A stretch of 64,000 bases of DNA from Nocardioides sp. LHD-245 (GTDB lineage Bacteria; Actinomycetota; Actinomycetes; Propionibacteriales; Nocardioidaceae), in contig NZ_JAVFWN010000002.1 of NCBI RefSeq assembly GCF_030929495.1, positions 1-64,000 of the forward strand, written 5' to 3'. Shown here in pieces: positions 19,184 to 28,412 of this stretch. How positions within the stretch are numbered: the first letter of the stretch is position 1; the number at the start of each line of letters is the position of its first letter. A program made the translations under genes and the position numbers. The notes below the pieces were generated by a model that searched no databases, was not told the origin of the DNA, and was given only the letters and a program-made list of their open reading frames with translations.

Positions 19184-20494
19184 TCAGTCGACGCGGTCGA
19201 TGATCAGCGGCCGGGGCGCGTACGGCGTCCCGGCCGCTGCCACGTCGTAGCCGCCCTCGAGCGCGGCGAGCGCCCGCTCGAAGCGCTCGGGGGTGTCGGT
19301 GTGCAGGGTGAACAGCGGCGCGCCCGCCCGCACCTCGTCGCCCGGCCGGGCGTGCCAGACGACGCCGGCACCGGCCTGCACCGGGTCCTCCTTGCGCTCG
19401 CGGCCGGCGCCGAGCCGCCAAGCGGCGACGCCGACCGACAGCGCGTCGAGCCGGGTCAGGACGCCGTCGGCCGGTGCCGTCACGACGTGCTGCTCGCGCG
19501 CGACCGGGAGCGCCGCGTCCGGGTCGCCGCCCTGCGCGGCGATCATCGCGCGCCAGGCGTCCATCGCGGAGCCGTCGGCGAGCTTGGCGGCGGGGTCGAC
19601 GTCGTCGCGCCCGGCACCCGCGAGCATCTCCCGGGCCAGGGCGAGGGTGAGCTCGACGACGTCGGCCGGACCGCCGCCGGCGAGGACCTCGACCGACTCG
19701 GCGACCTCGATGGCGTTGCCTGCGGTGAACCCGAGCGGCACAGACATGTCGGTGAGCAGCGCGACCGTGCGGACGCCGGCGTCGGTGCCGAGCGCGACCA
19801 TCACCTCGGCCAGCTCCCGCGCCTTGTCGACGTCCTTCATGAAGGCGCCGCTGCCGACCTTGACGTCGAGGACGAGAGCGCCGGTGCCCTCGGCGATCTT
19901 CTTGCTCATGACCGACGACGCGATGAGCGGGATCGCCTCGACGGTGCCGGTGACGTCGCGCAGCGCGTAGAGCTTCTTGTCGGCGGGCGCCAGGCCGTCG
20001 CCCGCCGCGCAGATGACCGCGCCGACCGACTCGAGCTGCGCGAGCATCTCCTCGTTGGAGAGCAGCGCCCGCCAGCCGGGGATCGACTCCAGCTTGTCGA
20101 GGGTGCCGCCGGTGTGGCCCAGGCCCCGCCCCGACAGCTGGGGCACGGCGACCCCGCAGGCCGCGACCAGCGGGGCGAGCGGCAGCGTGATCTTGTCGCC
20201 GACTCCCCCGGTGGAGTGCTTGTCCGCGGTCGGGCGGGAGAGCGATGAGAAGTCCATCCGCTCCCCGGAGGCGATCATCGCCGCGGTCCAGTCGGAGATC
20301 TCGCGACGGTCCATGCCGTTGATGAGGATCGCCATCAGCAGCGCGGACATCTGCTCGTCGGCGACGGCGGCGCGGGTGTAGGCGTCGACCATCCACTCGA
20401 TCTGGCTGCTGCTGAGGGGGTGTCCGTCGCGCTTGGCGTGGATCACCTCGACGGCGTCGTGCTGGGGGCCCGACGGGGCGCTCTGGCTGCTCAC
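19184..20494 (-). CDS. deoA: Thymidine / pyrimidine-nucleoside phosphorylase
   Basis: Splits thymidine, deoxyuridine or uridine with phosphate into base and (deoxy)ribose-1-phosphate. The 436 residues contain the family phosphate/nucleoside site KHSTGGVGDKITL (about 92-104) and GRGLGHTGGTLDKLE. The reading frame stays open far upstream, but GTG at 20494 is the credible start: it overlaps the cytidine deaminase stop (GTGA) and sequence similarity begins there. Cytidine deaminase and this enzyme convert cytidine to uridine and then free uracil, which feeds the neighbouring degradation genes. Confidence 0.94.
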   Translation of the reverse strand: MSSQSAPSGPQHDAVEVIHAKRDGHPLSSSQIEWMVDAYTRAAVADEQMSALLMAILINGMDRREISDWTAAMIASGERMDFSSLSRPTADKHSTGGVGDKITLPLAPLVAACGVAVPQLSGRGLGHTGGTLDKLESIPGWRALLSNEEMLAQLESVGAVICAAGDGLAPADKKLYALRDVTGTVEAIPLIASSVMSKKIAEGTGALVLDVKVGSGAFMKDVDKARELAEVMVALGTDAGVRTVALLTDMSVPLGFTAGNAIEVAESVEVLAGGGPADVVELTLALAREMLAGAGRDDVDPAAKLADGSAMDAWRAMIAAQGGDPDAALPVAREQHVVTAPADGVLTRLDALSVGVAAWRLGAGRERKEDPVQAGAGVVWHARPGDEVRAGAPLFTLHTDTPERFERALAALEGGYDVAAAGTPYAPRPLIIDRVD

Positions 20495-20916
20495 GGTGTG
20501 TTTGTACCAGGAGGCACCACGCGCCCGAGATCCTCGGAGCCGAACGCCTGCGGCAGCACGGCGTCCATCGTCAGCACGCCCTGCGGTGTCAGCACCTCCA
20601 GCGCGGCACCGCCGGCCTCCCACAGCAGCTGGCGGCAGCGGCCGCACGGCATGATCACCTCGCCGGCGCCGCGCGCGTCGAGGGTGACGCACACGAAGTG
20701 GGTCAGCCGGCCGCCGCCCGTGGCGTGCAGCTGCGAGACGAGCCCGCACTCGGCGCACAGGGTGACGCCGTACGCCGCGTTCTCGACGTTGCAGCCCACC
20801 ACCAGGCGCCCGTCGTCGGCGAGCGCGGCCGCACCCACCCGGTAGCCGGAGTAGGGCGCGTAGGCCCGTGCCGCGATGTCGCTCGCGGCCCGCGTGAGGG
20901 TGTCCCAGTCGACCAC
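20491..20916 (-). CDS. cdd: Cytidine deaminase
   Basis: Zn-dependent deamination of cytidine/deoxycytidine to uridine/deoxyuridine. The 141 residues show CNVENAAYG, the catalytic Glu in CAECGL (about 53-58) and Zn ligands PCGRCRQLL (about 90-98), the normal homotetrameric type. GTG start at 20916. Overlaps deoA by 4 nt. Divergent from the nucleoside importer across about 200 nt, so uptake and salvage are probably regulated together. Confidence 0.95.
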   Translation of the reverse strand: MVDWDTLTRAASDIAARAYAPYSGYRVGAAALADDGRLVVGCNVENAAYGVTLCAECGLVSQLHATGGGRLTHFVCVTLDARGAGEVIMPCGRCRQLLWEAGGAALEVLTPQGVLTMDAVLPQAFGSEDLGRVVPPGTNTP

Positions 20917-21118
20917 CCGGCCACGCTAGAGCATGGATCGCCGTCATGAGGATCTTCCGCATGGGCAGGTCTCGACGGGAAATGTCCCAAGTTGGTAACC
21001 GTTTCGACGAATGCGCTTCCCGCAGAGCGGTCCGTGGGTGAGGATGCACCCCGGAGTACCAGAACCATTTTTTTCCTGCCCTGCGACTCGGAGCCGGGCG
21101 TCGACCTGGAGGACATCT

Positions 21119-22216
21119 GTGAAGACCTGGAAGAGGACGACGGCCGCCGCGGCCGTGGCGCTGATGGCGAGCGCGGCCCTGGCTGCCTGTGGCGACGCCC
21201 CCGACGACGACAAGAAGGGCTCGGAGGGCAGCGCGAGCAGCGACTTCCTCCCCTGCATCCTCTCCGACGCGGGCGGCTTCGACGACAAGTCGTTCAACCA
21301 GCTCAGCTACGAGGGCGTGCAGGACGCCGCCGAGGAGCTCGGCAGCGAGTACAAGGAGTTCGAGTCCAAGAACGAGAACGACTACGCGGGCGCGCTCGAG
21401 CAGTTCGTCGGCCAGGGCTGTGACGCCATCGTGACGGTCGGCTTCGCGCTGTCCGCGGCGACCGTGGAGTCGGCCAAGGCCAACCCGGACATCGAGTACA
21501 TCCTCATCGACGACGCGGCCGACAACGACTTCGACGGCACCAAGGACGCGGACAACATCAAGCCGATCCTCTACGACACCGCGCAGGCCGCCTTCCTTGC
21601 CGGCTACGCCGCGGCGGACTACACCAAGACCGGTGTCGTCGGCACCTACGGCGGCCAGCCGTTCCCGACCGTCACGATCTTCATGGACGGCTTCAAGCAG
21701 GGCGTCGACTACTACAACGAGAAGAAGGGCAAGGACGTCAAGCTCTTCGGCTGGGAGGGCAACGACAAGGGCGTCTTCACCGGTGGCTTCGACGCCAACG
21801 AGAAGGCGACCAACGCGGCCAAGGGCCTGCTCGACCAGAACGCCGACGTGCTCCTGCCGGTCGGTGGCCCGATCTACCAGGGCGCGCTGACCGCGATCGC
21901 CGACTCCGGCAAGGACGTCGCGATGATCGGTGTCGACGCCGACTTCTACGAGACCGACCCGAAGACCCAGGACCTGGTGCTCACCTCGATCCTGAAGAAC
22001 ATGAAGATCTCGACGACCGAGGCCGTCGTGGCGGCGGGCAACGACGAGTTCGACCCCGAGGCGTACGTCGGCACGCTCGAGAACGACGGCGTCGGCATCG
22101 CGCCGTTCCACAACTTCGAGTCCAAGATCTCCGACACGCTCCAGGCCGAGCTCGACGAGGTCAAGGCCGGCATCATCGACGGCAGCATCCCGGTGACGTC
22201 GTACCTCAACCAGTGA
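21119..22216 (+). CDS. BMP-family nucleoside-binding lipoprotein of an ABC importer
   Basis: Captures nucleosides outside the membrane for the ABC proteins downstream. The 365 residues start with GTG at 21119, with GGAGGA about 7 nt upstream; an ATG at 21011 would put a non-signal extension in front. The N-terminus KTWKRTTAAAAVALMASAAL is a lipoprotein signal with lipobox LAAC. The mature part has SDAGGFDDKSFNQLSYEG and the DTAQAAFLAGYAAA segment of the PnrA/BmpA family. The gene is separated from the ATPase by 166 nt holding a strong hairpin, expected to give extra binding protein relative to the membrane parts. Confidence 0.9.
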   Translation: MKTWKRTTAAAAVALMASAALAACGDAPDDDKKGSEGSASSDFLPCILSDAGGFDDKSFNQLSYEGVQDAAEELGSEYKEFESKNENDYAGALEQFVGQGCDAIVTVGFALSAATVESAKANPDIEYILIDDAADNDFDGTKDADNIKPILYDTAQAAFLAGYAAADYTKTGVVGTYGGQPFPTVTIFMDGFKQGVDYYNEKKGKDVKLFGWEGNDKGVFTGGFDANEKATNAAKGLLDQNADVLLPVGGPIYQGALTAIADSGKDVAMIGVDADFYETDPKTQDLVLTSILKNMKISTTEAVVAAGNDEFDPEAYVGTLENDGVGIAPFHNFESKISDTLQAELDEVKAGIIDGSIPVTSYLNQ

Positions 22217-22269
22217 CGCGCGCCTGCCTCCCCTCGGCCACGCGCTGAGGGCAGGCAGGGCGGAGACAC

Positions 22270-22305
22270 CCTCCGGGGGAGGTCGGTTCCGACCTCCCCC
22301 GGAGG
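22270..22305 (+). terminator. Strong 17-bp hairpin between binding-protein and ATPase genes (attenuator)
   Basis: Arms CCTCCGGGGGAGGTCGG (22270-22286) and its exact complement (22289-22305) flank a TT centre; a weaker GCCTGCC/GGCAGGC hairpin lies just upstream (22222-22256). There is no U-tract, so it is more likely a partial terminator or a 3' RNA-stabilising structure than a full stop, since the operon continues at 22383. Confidence 0.7.
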
Positions 22306-22382
22306 CGTTCGCGTCGGACGCGCCGGTCGTGTTCCCGGCGCATTTGCTGGCTTCTGCACCCCCGCTCCGAGAGGATTCCCCC

Positions 22383-23897
22383 ATGACGCTCGAACTCCGG
22401 GGCATCACCAAGCGCTTCGGCCCCCTGGTCGCCAACGACCGGATCTCCCTCACCGTCGACGAGGGCGAGATCCATGCCCTCCTCGGCGAGAACGGCGCGG
22501 GCAAGTCGACCCTGATGAACGTCCTCTACGGCCTCTACCAGGCCGACGAGGGCGAGCTCGTCCTCGACGGCGAGGTACGGAAGTTCGCCGGCCCGGGCGA
22601 CGCGATGGCCGCCGGCATCGGCATGGTCCACCAGCACTTCATGCTGGTCCCGGTCTTCACCGTCGCCGAGAACGTCATGCTCGGCAACGAGGCCACCGGC
22701 TTCGCCGGCACCCTCGACATCGGCGCCGCGCGCGAGCGGGTGCGGGAGATCTCCCAGCGGTTCGGGTTCGACGTCGACCCCGACGCACTGGTCGAGACCC
22801 TGCCCGTCGGCGTCCAGCAGCGCGTCGAGATCATCAAGGCGCTCTCCCGCGACGCCCGCGTCCTCGTCTTCGACGAGCCGACCGCGGTGCTCACCCCGCA
22901 GGAGACCGACGAGCTGATGGGCATCATGCGCCAGCTCCGCGAGTCGGGCACCGCGATCGTCTTCATCAGCCACAAGCTGCGCGAGGTCCGCGCGATCGCC
23001 GACCGGATCACCGTGATCCGGCGCGGCGCCGTCGTCGGCGAGGCCAGCCCCACCGCCACCAACGCCGAGCTCGCCTCGCTCATGGTCGGCCGTCCGGTCG
23101 AGCTGACCGTGCACAAGGAGCCGGCCCAGCCCGGACCGGACGTCCTCGTCGTCCGCGACCTGCGGGTGCTCGACGACACCGGCCACACCCATCTCGACGG
23201 CATCAGCTTCTCCATCGCCCGGGGCGAGGTGCTCGGCGTGGCCGGCGTCCAGGGCAACGGGCAGACCGAGCTCACCGAGGCGATCATGGGACTGCAGAGC
23301 CACGTACGCGGCTCGATCCGGCTGGGCGAGCACGAGCTGGTCGGGCGGTCGGTCCGCAAGGTGCTCGACGCCGGCGTCGGCTTCGTGCCCGAGGACCGGC
23401 AGGTCGACGGCCTGGTCGGCGAGTTCACCATCGCCGAGAACCTGATGCTCAACCGCAGCCATGGCAAGCCGTTCGTGTCCGCCGGCACGGTCCGCAGCGG
23501 GGTCCTCGAGGAGTTCGCCCAGCGCAAGCTCGTCGAGTACGACGTCCGCGCGTCCGGCATCCAGGCCAAGGCCAACCAGCTCTCCGGCGGCAACCAGCAG
23601 AAGGTCGTCGTCGCGCGCGAGCTCTCCCGCGACCTCAGCCTGCTGGTGGCCGCCCAGCCGACCCGCGGTGTCGACGTCGGCTCCATCGAGTTCATCCACA
23701 AGCAGGTCGTGGCGACCCGGGACTCCGGCGTACCGGTGCTCCTGGTGTCCACCGAGCTGGACGAGATCGTCGCCCTGTCCGACCGGATCATGGTCCTCTA
23801 CCGCGGGCAGGTGGTCGGCATCGTGCCGGCGGACACGCCCCGCGAGACCCTCGGCCTGATGATGGCCGGCGAGCGCCCCGAAGGGACGGCCGCGTGA
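22383..23897 (+). CDS. Nucleoside ABC importer ATPase (two fused ABC domains)
   Basis: The 504 residues contain two ATPase domains. The first has Walker A GENGAGKST (about 37-45) and a degenerate signature PVGVQQRVEI. The second has an altered Walker A (GVQGNGQTE) and the signature LSGGNQQKVV, the normal asymmetry of the BMP/sugar importer class. ATG at 22383 has GAGAGGA upstream. The stop overlaps the first permease start (GTGA). Confidence 0.95.
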   Translation: MTLELRGITKRFGPLVANDRISLTVDEGEIHALLGENGAGKSTLMNVLYGLYQADEGELVLDGEVRKFAGPGDAMAAGIGMVHQHFMLVPVFTVAENVMLGNEATGFAGTLDIGAARERVREISQRFGFDVDPDALVETLPVGVQQRVEIIKALSRDARVLVFDEPTAVLTPQETDELMGIMRQLRESGTAIVFISHKLREVRAIADRITVIRRGAVVGEASPTATNAELASLMVGRPVELTVHKEPAQPGPDVLVVRDLRVLDDTGHTHLDGISFSIARGEVLGVAGVQGNGQTELTEAIMGLQSHVRGSIRLGEHELVGRSVRKVLDAGVGFVPEDRQVDGLVGEFTIAENLMLNRSHGKPFVSAGTVRSGVLEEFAQRKLVEYDVRASGIQAKANQLSGGNQQKVVVARELSRDLSLLVAAQPTRGVDVGSIEFIHKQVVATRDSGVPVLLVSTELDEIVALSDRIMVLYRGQVVGIVPADTPRETLGLMMAGERPEGTAA

Positions 23898-25141
23898 GCA
23901 CCGACGACGAGAACCAGCCCGCCTCCGTCGAGGAGCAGACGCCGGACCCGAAGGAGCCGCCGCCGTCCGGCCACGAGTCCGGCCGCTTCGGCGGCGTCCT
24001 GCGTGAGATCGTGCTCGGCAACGCGCTGGTGTCCGTGCTGTCGGTCGTCCTCGCGGTCGTGGTCGGCTCGCTGATGATCCTGCTGACCGACGAGAACGTG
24101 CGCGACACGGTCAGCTATATCGGGTCTCGTCCCGGTGACTTCTTCAGCGCGGTCTGGACGGCCATCTCCGACGCCTACTCGGCGTTGTTCCGCGGCGCGA
24201 TCTACAACACCAACGTCGAGGGCTTCGAGGGCCGGATCAAGCCGCTGACGGAGACCCTGAAGTTCTCCGCCCCGCTGATCCTCGCGGGTCTCGGCGTCGG
24301 CCTCGCCTTCCGTGCCGGGCTGTTCAACATCGGCGGTCGTGGCCAGATGCTGCTGGCCGGCGCCGCCGCCGGCTGGGTCGGCATCGGCATGGACCTGCCG
24401 CTGGTCCTCCACCTGCCCCTGGCCGTCCTCGCCGGCGCCCTGGCCGGCGCCCTGTGGGCCGGGATCGCGGGCTTCCTCAAGGCGCAGAGCGGCGCCCACG
24501 AGGTGATCGTCACGATCATGCTCAACTACGTCGGCTACTACCTGGTCTTCTACGCGCTCTCCAAGCAGGGCCTGCTCCAGGCGCCGGGCTCGCTCAACCC
24601 GAAGTCGAAGCCGATGCCGGAGTCGGTGATCCTGCCGAAGCTGCTGGGTGACCGGTTCAACCTGCACCTCGGGTTCGTGATCGCGCTGGTCGCGGTCGGC
24701 GTGGTGTGGTGGCTGCTCAACAAGTCGGCGATGGGCTTCCGGTTCCGTGCCGTCGGGGAGAACCCCGACGCCGCCCGCGCCTCCGGCATCAACGTCGGCC
24801 GGACCTACATCACCGTGATGCTCATCGCCGGCGGCCTCGTCGGCCTCGCCGGAGCCAACCAGATCCTCGGCACGGCCACGAGCGGCATCACCGTCGACCT
24901 CGACGCCGGCATCGGCTTCGACGCCATCACCGTCGCCCTGCTCGGACGATCCCGACCGCTGGGCATCCTGGCGGCCGGTCTCCTCTTCGGTGGCCTCAAG
25001 GCCGGCAGCTTCTCGATGGCGGCCGCCGAGGGCATCCCGGTCGAGATCGTGCTCGTCATCCAGTCGCTCATCGTCTTGTTCATCGCGGCTCCGCCACTGG
25101 TGCGAGCGATCTTCCGGCTCCCGAAGGAGGCCACGGCATGA
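23894..25141 (+). CDS. Nucleoside ABC importer permease 1
   Basis: The 415 residues have a hydrophilic 35-residue N-terminus, then about 9-10 membrane helices of the BPD_transp_2 type, with GLFNIGGRGQMLLAG (about 140) and GENPDAARASGINV (the EAA-like coupling loop, about 290). GTG start overlapping the ATPase gene; ATGA overlap with the second permease. Confidence 0.93.
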   Translation: MSTDDENQPASVEEQTPDPKEPPPSGHESGRFGGVLREIVLGNALVSVLSVVLAVVVGSLMILLTDENVRDTVSYIGSRPGDFFSAVWTAISDAYSALFRGAIYNTNVEGFEGRIKPLTETLKFSAPLILAGLGVGLAFRAGLFNIGGRGQMLLAGAAAGWVGIGMDLPLVLHLPLAVLAGALAGALWAGIAGFLKAQSGAHEVIVTIMLNYVGYYLVFYALSKQGLLQAPGSLNPKSKPMPESVILPKLLGDRFNLHLGFVIALVAVGVVWWLLNKSAMGFRFRAVGENPDAARASGINVGRTYITVMLIAGGLVGLAGANQILGTATSGITVDLDAGIGFDAITVALLGRSRPLGILAAGLLFGGLKAGSFSMAAAEGIPVEIVLVIQSLIVLFIAAPPLVRAIFRLPKEATA

Positions 25142-26427
25142 GCACCACCGCCAAGGTCCCGGTCCCCGTCGACGAGTCGGAGCCCGCCGCCGTCCCGCTG
25201 CGCACCGCGCTCAAGGCGCCGATCATGCTCGGCGTCGTCACGCTGCTGGTCGCCCTTCTGATCGCCTTCAAGGCCCGCTCCGGCAAGACGACGTTCCGGC
25301 TCGCCGCCGACACCGACTTCTTCGACCTGCCCGAGATCACCGTGCCCTCGACCGCCACGGTCGCCACGGTCGTGGTCCTGCTCGCCGCCTTCACGGCGGC
25401 GTCGGCGCTGCTGGTCAGCCGCGGTCGCCGTACGCCGGTGTGGCTGGTCGCGCTCTTCGCCGTCCTCGCGATGGTCGGCTTCCTCGCCTGGGCCGCGGCC
25501 GGCAAGTCGGTCCCGGTCATCGGCCTGCTCGGCGGCTCGATCGCCCTCGCCGTCCCCCTCGTCTTCGGCGCCCTCGGCGGCGTCCTCGGCGAGCGCGCGG
25601 GCGTCGTCAACATCGCGATCGACGGTCAGCTGCTGTTCGGCGCCTTCGCGGCCGCCATCTTCGGCACCGTGATCGGCTCGCCGTGGGGCGGCCTGGTCGC
25701 CGCGATGCTGGCCGGCGGCCTGGTCGCCCTGGTGCTGGGGTTCTTCGCGATCACCTACTTCGTCAACCAGATCATCGTCGGCGTGGTCCTCAACGTCCTG
25801 GTGATCGGCCTGACCAGCTTCCTGTTCGGCCAGGTGCTCGCCGAGCACCCCGACCAGCTCAACGCCCCCGACCACTTCGGGCGGATCCCGATCCCGCTCC
25901 TCGGCCAGATCCCGGTCATCGGCCCGGTGCTGTTCCGGCAGACGATCCTGGTCTACCTGATGTACGCCGCCGTCGTGGTCGTCGCGTGGGCGCTCTACCG
26001 CACCAAGTGGGGACTGCGGGTCCGCGCGGTCGGCGAGCACCCGAAGGCCGCCGACACGGTCGGCATCAAGGTCAACCGGACCCGCTACACGACGCTGCTC
26101 ATCGCCGGCCTGATCGCCGGCGCCGGTGGCGCGACGTACACGCTGGTCTCCGTGCCGCAGTTCGGCCAGGAGATGACCGACGGCGCGGGCTATATCGCCC
26201 TCGCCGCCGTCATCTTCGGCCGTTGGGACCCGGTCCGGGCGACCCTGGCCGCGCTGCTCTTCGGCTTCGCGACGAACCTGTCCGGCGTGCTGTCGGTGCT
26301 CGGCTCCCCCGTGCCCAGCCAGTTCATGCTGATGCTGCCGTACGTCGTCACGATCATCGCCGTCGCCGGCCTGGTCGGGGCTTCCCGGCCCCCCGCGGCC
26401 GACGGCGAGCCGTACCGCAAGGGGTAG
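25138..26427 (+). CDS. Nucleoside ABC importer permease 2
   Basis: The 429 residues start at the ATG overlapping the first permease stop. About 10 membrane helices; ERAGVVNIAIDGQLLFGA and the coupling loop GEHPKAADTVGIKV match YufQ/NupC-type permeases of the BMP system. An extra N-terminal hydrophobic region with a long extracytoplasmic loop precedes the core. Ends at the bidirectional hairpin at 26440. Confidence 0.93.
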   Translation: MSTTAKVPVPVDESEPAAVPLRTALKAPIMLGVVTLLVALLIAFKARSGKTTFRLAADTDFFDLPEITVPSTATVATVVVLLAAFTAASALLVSRGRRTPVWLVALFAVLAMVGFLAWAAAGKSVPVIGLLGGSIALAVPLVFGALGGVLGERAGVVNIAIDGQLLFGAFAAAIFGTVIGSPWGGLVAAMLAGGLVALVLGFFAITYFVNQIIVGVVLNVLVIGLTSFLFGQVLAEHPDQLNAPDHFGRIPIPLLGQIPVIGPVLFRQTILVYLMYAAVVVVAWALYRTKWGLRVRAVGEHPKAADTVGIKVNRTRYTTLLIAGLIAGAGGATYTLVSVPQFGQEMTDGAGYIALAAVIFGRWDPVRATLAALLFGFATNLSGVLSVLGSPVPSQFMLMLPYVVTIIAVAGLVGASRPPAADGEPYRKG

Positions 26428-26439
26428 CCGGCCAGGTGC

Positions 26440-26467
26440 AGGAATCGCCTCCTCAGCGGCGATTCCT
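26440..26467. terminator. Bidirectional terminator hairpin
   Basis: AGGAATCGCC (26440-26449), 8-nt loop, GGCGATTCCT (26458-26467): 10-bp perfect stem between the convergent permease and DUF3060 genes. Confidence 0.8.
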
Positions 26468-26486
26468 ACGCCCGAGCCGCGCGGGC

Positions 26487-27095
26487 TCAGCCGCGGCGGT
26501 GCACCCGCACCACGTTGTTGGCGCCCTTGACCCGGACCTTGGTGGTGCCGGTGCGGACCTTGACGGTGTTGTTGGCGCCGCGGACGACGACCTCGCGCAG
26601 CTTGCGGTAGGTCACCTCGTTGTTGGAACCCTTGATCTTCGCCTTGGTGCCCTTGGCGGCCTCGACCTCGTTGTTGGAGCCGACCAGGACGGCCTTGCCG
26701 AGCGCCGGGATCTCGATGTCGACATTGCTCGCCCGCACCCGGACGACGGGCGCGGCGGCCGCCTCCACCGAGGAGTTGGCGCCGGTCACCGCGACGGGGC
26801 CGACCGCACCCGCGGCGGTCACCTCGACGTTGGCGCCGGTGACCGTCAGCGAGGTGGCACTCGTCAGCGACACCGTGACGACGCTCGCGGTCACGGTCAC
26901 GTCGGTGCAGGCGCCGGTCAGCACGTAGTCCTCGGTGCTGTCGGCCAGGGTGACCGGTCCGGTCGTGCAGTCGAGGGTCACCGCCGCCTGCGCCGGGGCC
27001 GGGAGGACCGCGGCGGTCGCGCCGATGAGCGCGACGGCGGCGAGAGAGGTGGCGAGAGAGGTGGTACGGGCGCGCGGCAGCGTCGTGGAGGTCAT
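26487..27095 (-). CDS. Secreted DUF3060 repeat protein
   Basis: The 202 residues have a Sec signal (positively charged start, hydrophobic stretch about 14-33, PAQAA cleavage region). The rest is built of short beta repeats with the pattern Val-x-Gly-Ala/Ser-Asn-Asn-x-Val (GSNNEVEA, GSNNEVTY, GANNTVKV, GANNVVRV), typical of DUF3060. Probably a small extracellular beta-structure. No enzymatic residues are evident and the function is unknown. Confidence 0.8.
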   Translation of the reverse strand: MTSTTLPRARTTSLATSLAAVALIGATAAVLPAPAQAAVTLDCTTGPVTLADSTEDYVLTGACTDVTVTASVVTVSLTSATSLTVTGANVEVTAAGAVGPVAVTGANSSVEAAAAPVVRVRASNVDIEIPALGKAVLVGSNNEVEAAKGTKAKIKGSNNEVTYRKLREVVVRGANNTVKVRTGTTKVRVKGANNVVRVHRRG

Positions 27096-27154
27096 GCCTG
27101 CACCCTTGCCGGGCCGGCCCGCGCCGAAACCCGCCCCGGGCGGACCCGGACGGC

Positions 27155-28336
27155 TCAGGCCTGCGCGAGGGCGGTGACGGCAGCTCCGGCCAGCATCCGG
27201 GCGCCGTACCCGATCGCCGCCTCGTCGACCTGGAAGTCGCCCTGGTGCAGGTCGAAGGTGGCGCCGCCGGGGCTGCGGGTGCCGAGCCGGAACATCGCGC
27301 CGGGGACGTGCTCGAGGTACCAGCCGAAGTCCTCGCCACCCAGGCTCTGCTCGACCTCGGTGCGGTGGTGCAGGCCCAGCATCTCGTCGGCGGTCGAGGC
27401 GACCATCGCGACGCTGACCCGGTCGTTGACCACCGGTGGGACACCTTGGAGGTAGTCGACGCTGGCCGTGACGCCGTAGGGCCGCACGATGTCGAGCACG
27501 GCCTCACGCACCACCGCCTCGCACGCGGCCCAGGCCTCGGCGTCGAGGATCCGCACGGTGCCGCTCGCGATCCCGTGGTCGGGGATCACGTTGGCGGCGG
27601 AGCCGGCGCGGAGCACGCCCCACACGACACTGACGCCGGCCCGTGGGTCCATCCGGCGGCTCAGCACCGCCGGGAGCTCGCTGGTGATCTTCGCGAGCGC
27701 GAAGGTGAGGTCCCCGGTCAGGTGCGGCCGCGAGGTGTGGCCGCCGTTGCCCTCGAGGCGCACGTCGATCCGGTCGGCCGCGCTCGTGATCGGCCCCGAC
27801 CGCAGGCCGACGACGCCGACGTCGACCGACGGGTCGCAGTGCAGCGCGAAGATCCGGTCGATGCCGGTGAGGGCGCCGTGGTTGATCAGGTGGCGGGCAC
27901 CGCCCGGCATGACCTCCTCGGCCGGCTGGAAGAGCAGCCGCACCCCGCCGCGCAGCAGGCCCCGCTCGTGCAGCTCGGCCAGGGCGTGCCCGGCTCCGAC
28001 GAGCGCGCTGGTGTGCACGTCGTGCCCGCAGGCATGGGCGACGCCCTCGACCTCGCTGCGCCACGGGTCGGTGGTGAGGTCGGCGACGGGGAGGGCGTCG
28101 AGGTCGGCCCGGAGCCCGACGGTGGTCCCGCCCTCGCCCAGGTCGGCGACGACACCGCTGCGGGGCATCCGACTGATCCGCCAGCCGTGCCGCTCGAGGT
28201 GCTCGACGACCCGGTCGGAGGTGCGCTGCTCGTGCCAGGACACCTCGGGGTGGCGGTGGAGGTCACGGCGCAGCTCGACCAGCTCGTCGGCGTACTTCGC
28301 TACGACGGAGTCGATCAGAGCCAGCGATGCGTCCAC
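27155..28336 (-). CDS. M20D-family amidohydrolase (hippurate hydrolase/N-acyl amino acid deacylase type)
   Basis: The 393 residues keep the di-metal site of M20D: HRHPEVS (about 27), LRADLDALP (about 74-82), the HACGHDVHTS metal motif (about 101-110), FQPAEE (about 136-141) and a C-terminal LGGEDFGWY. Expected to cleave N-acyl amino acids or similar amides using Mn or Zn. Stands alone between the DUF3060 and meaB genes. Confidence 0.88.
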   Translation of the reverse strand: MDASLALIDSVVAKYADELVELRRDLHRHPEVSWHEQRTSDRVVEHLERHGWRISRMPRSGVVADLGEGGTTVGLRADLDALPVADLTTDPWRSEVEGVAHACGHDVHTSALVGAGHALAELHERGLLRGGVRLLFQPAEEVMPGGARHLINHGALTGIDRIFALHCDPSVDVGVVGLRSGPITSAADRIDVRLEGNGGHTSRPHLTGDLTFALAKITSELPAVLSRRMDPRAGVSVVWGVLRAGSAANVIPDHGIASGTVRILDAEAWAACEAVVREAVLDIVRPYGVTASVDYLQGVPPVVNDRVSVAMVASTADEMLGLHHRTEVEQSLGGEDFGWYLEHVPGAMFRLGTRSPGGATFDLHQGDFQVDEAAIGYGARMLAGAAVTALAQA

Positions 28337-28412
28337 CGCATCAGCCTATGCCTGCCACGGCGCGGCCCCGGTGTCGGGGACGCGCCGGGCGGACCCCGGC
28401 CGGCGCCTCCGG

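Noticed and set aside
19184..22504. 1106-codon version of the nucleoside phosphorylase
   Set aside because: Upstream part is antisense to the binding-protein gene and cytidine deaminase; the GTG at 20494 gives a normal-length enzyme.
26487..27095. CRISPR-like or tandem DNA repeat
   Set aside because: The periodic pattern is a protein repeat (Gly-x-Asn-Asn) with diverged DNA, typical of DUF3060.
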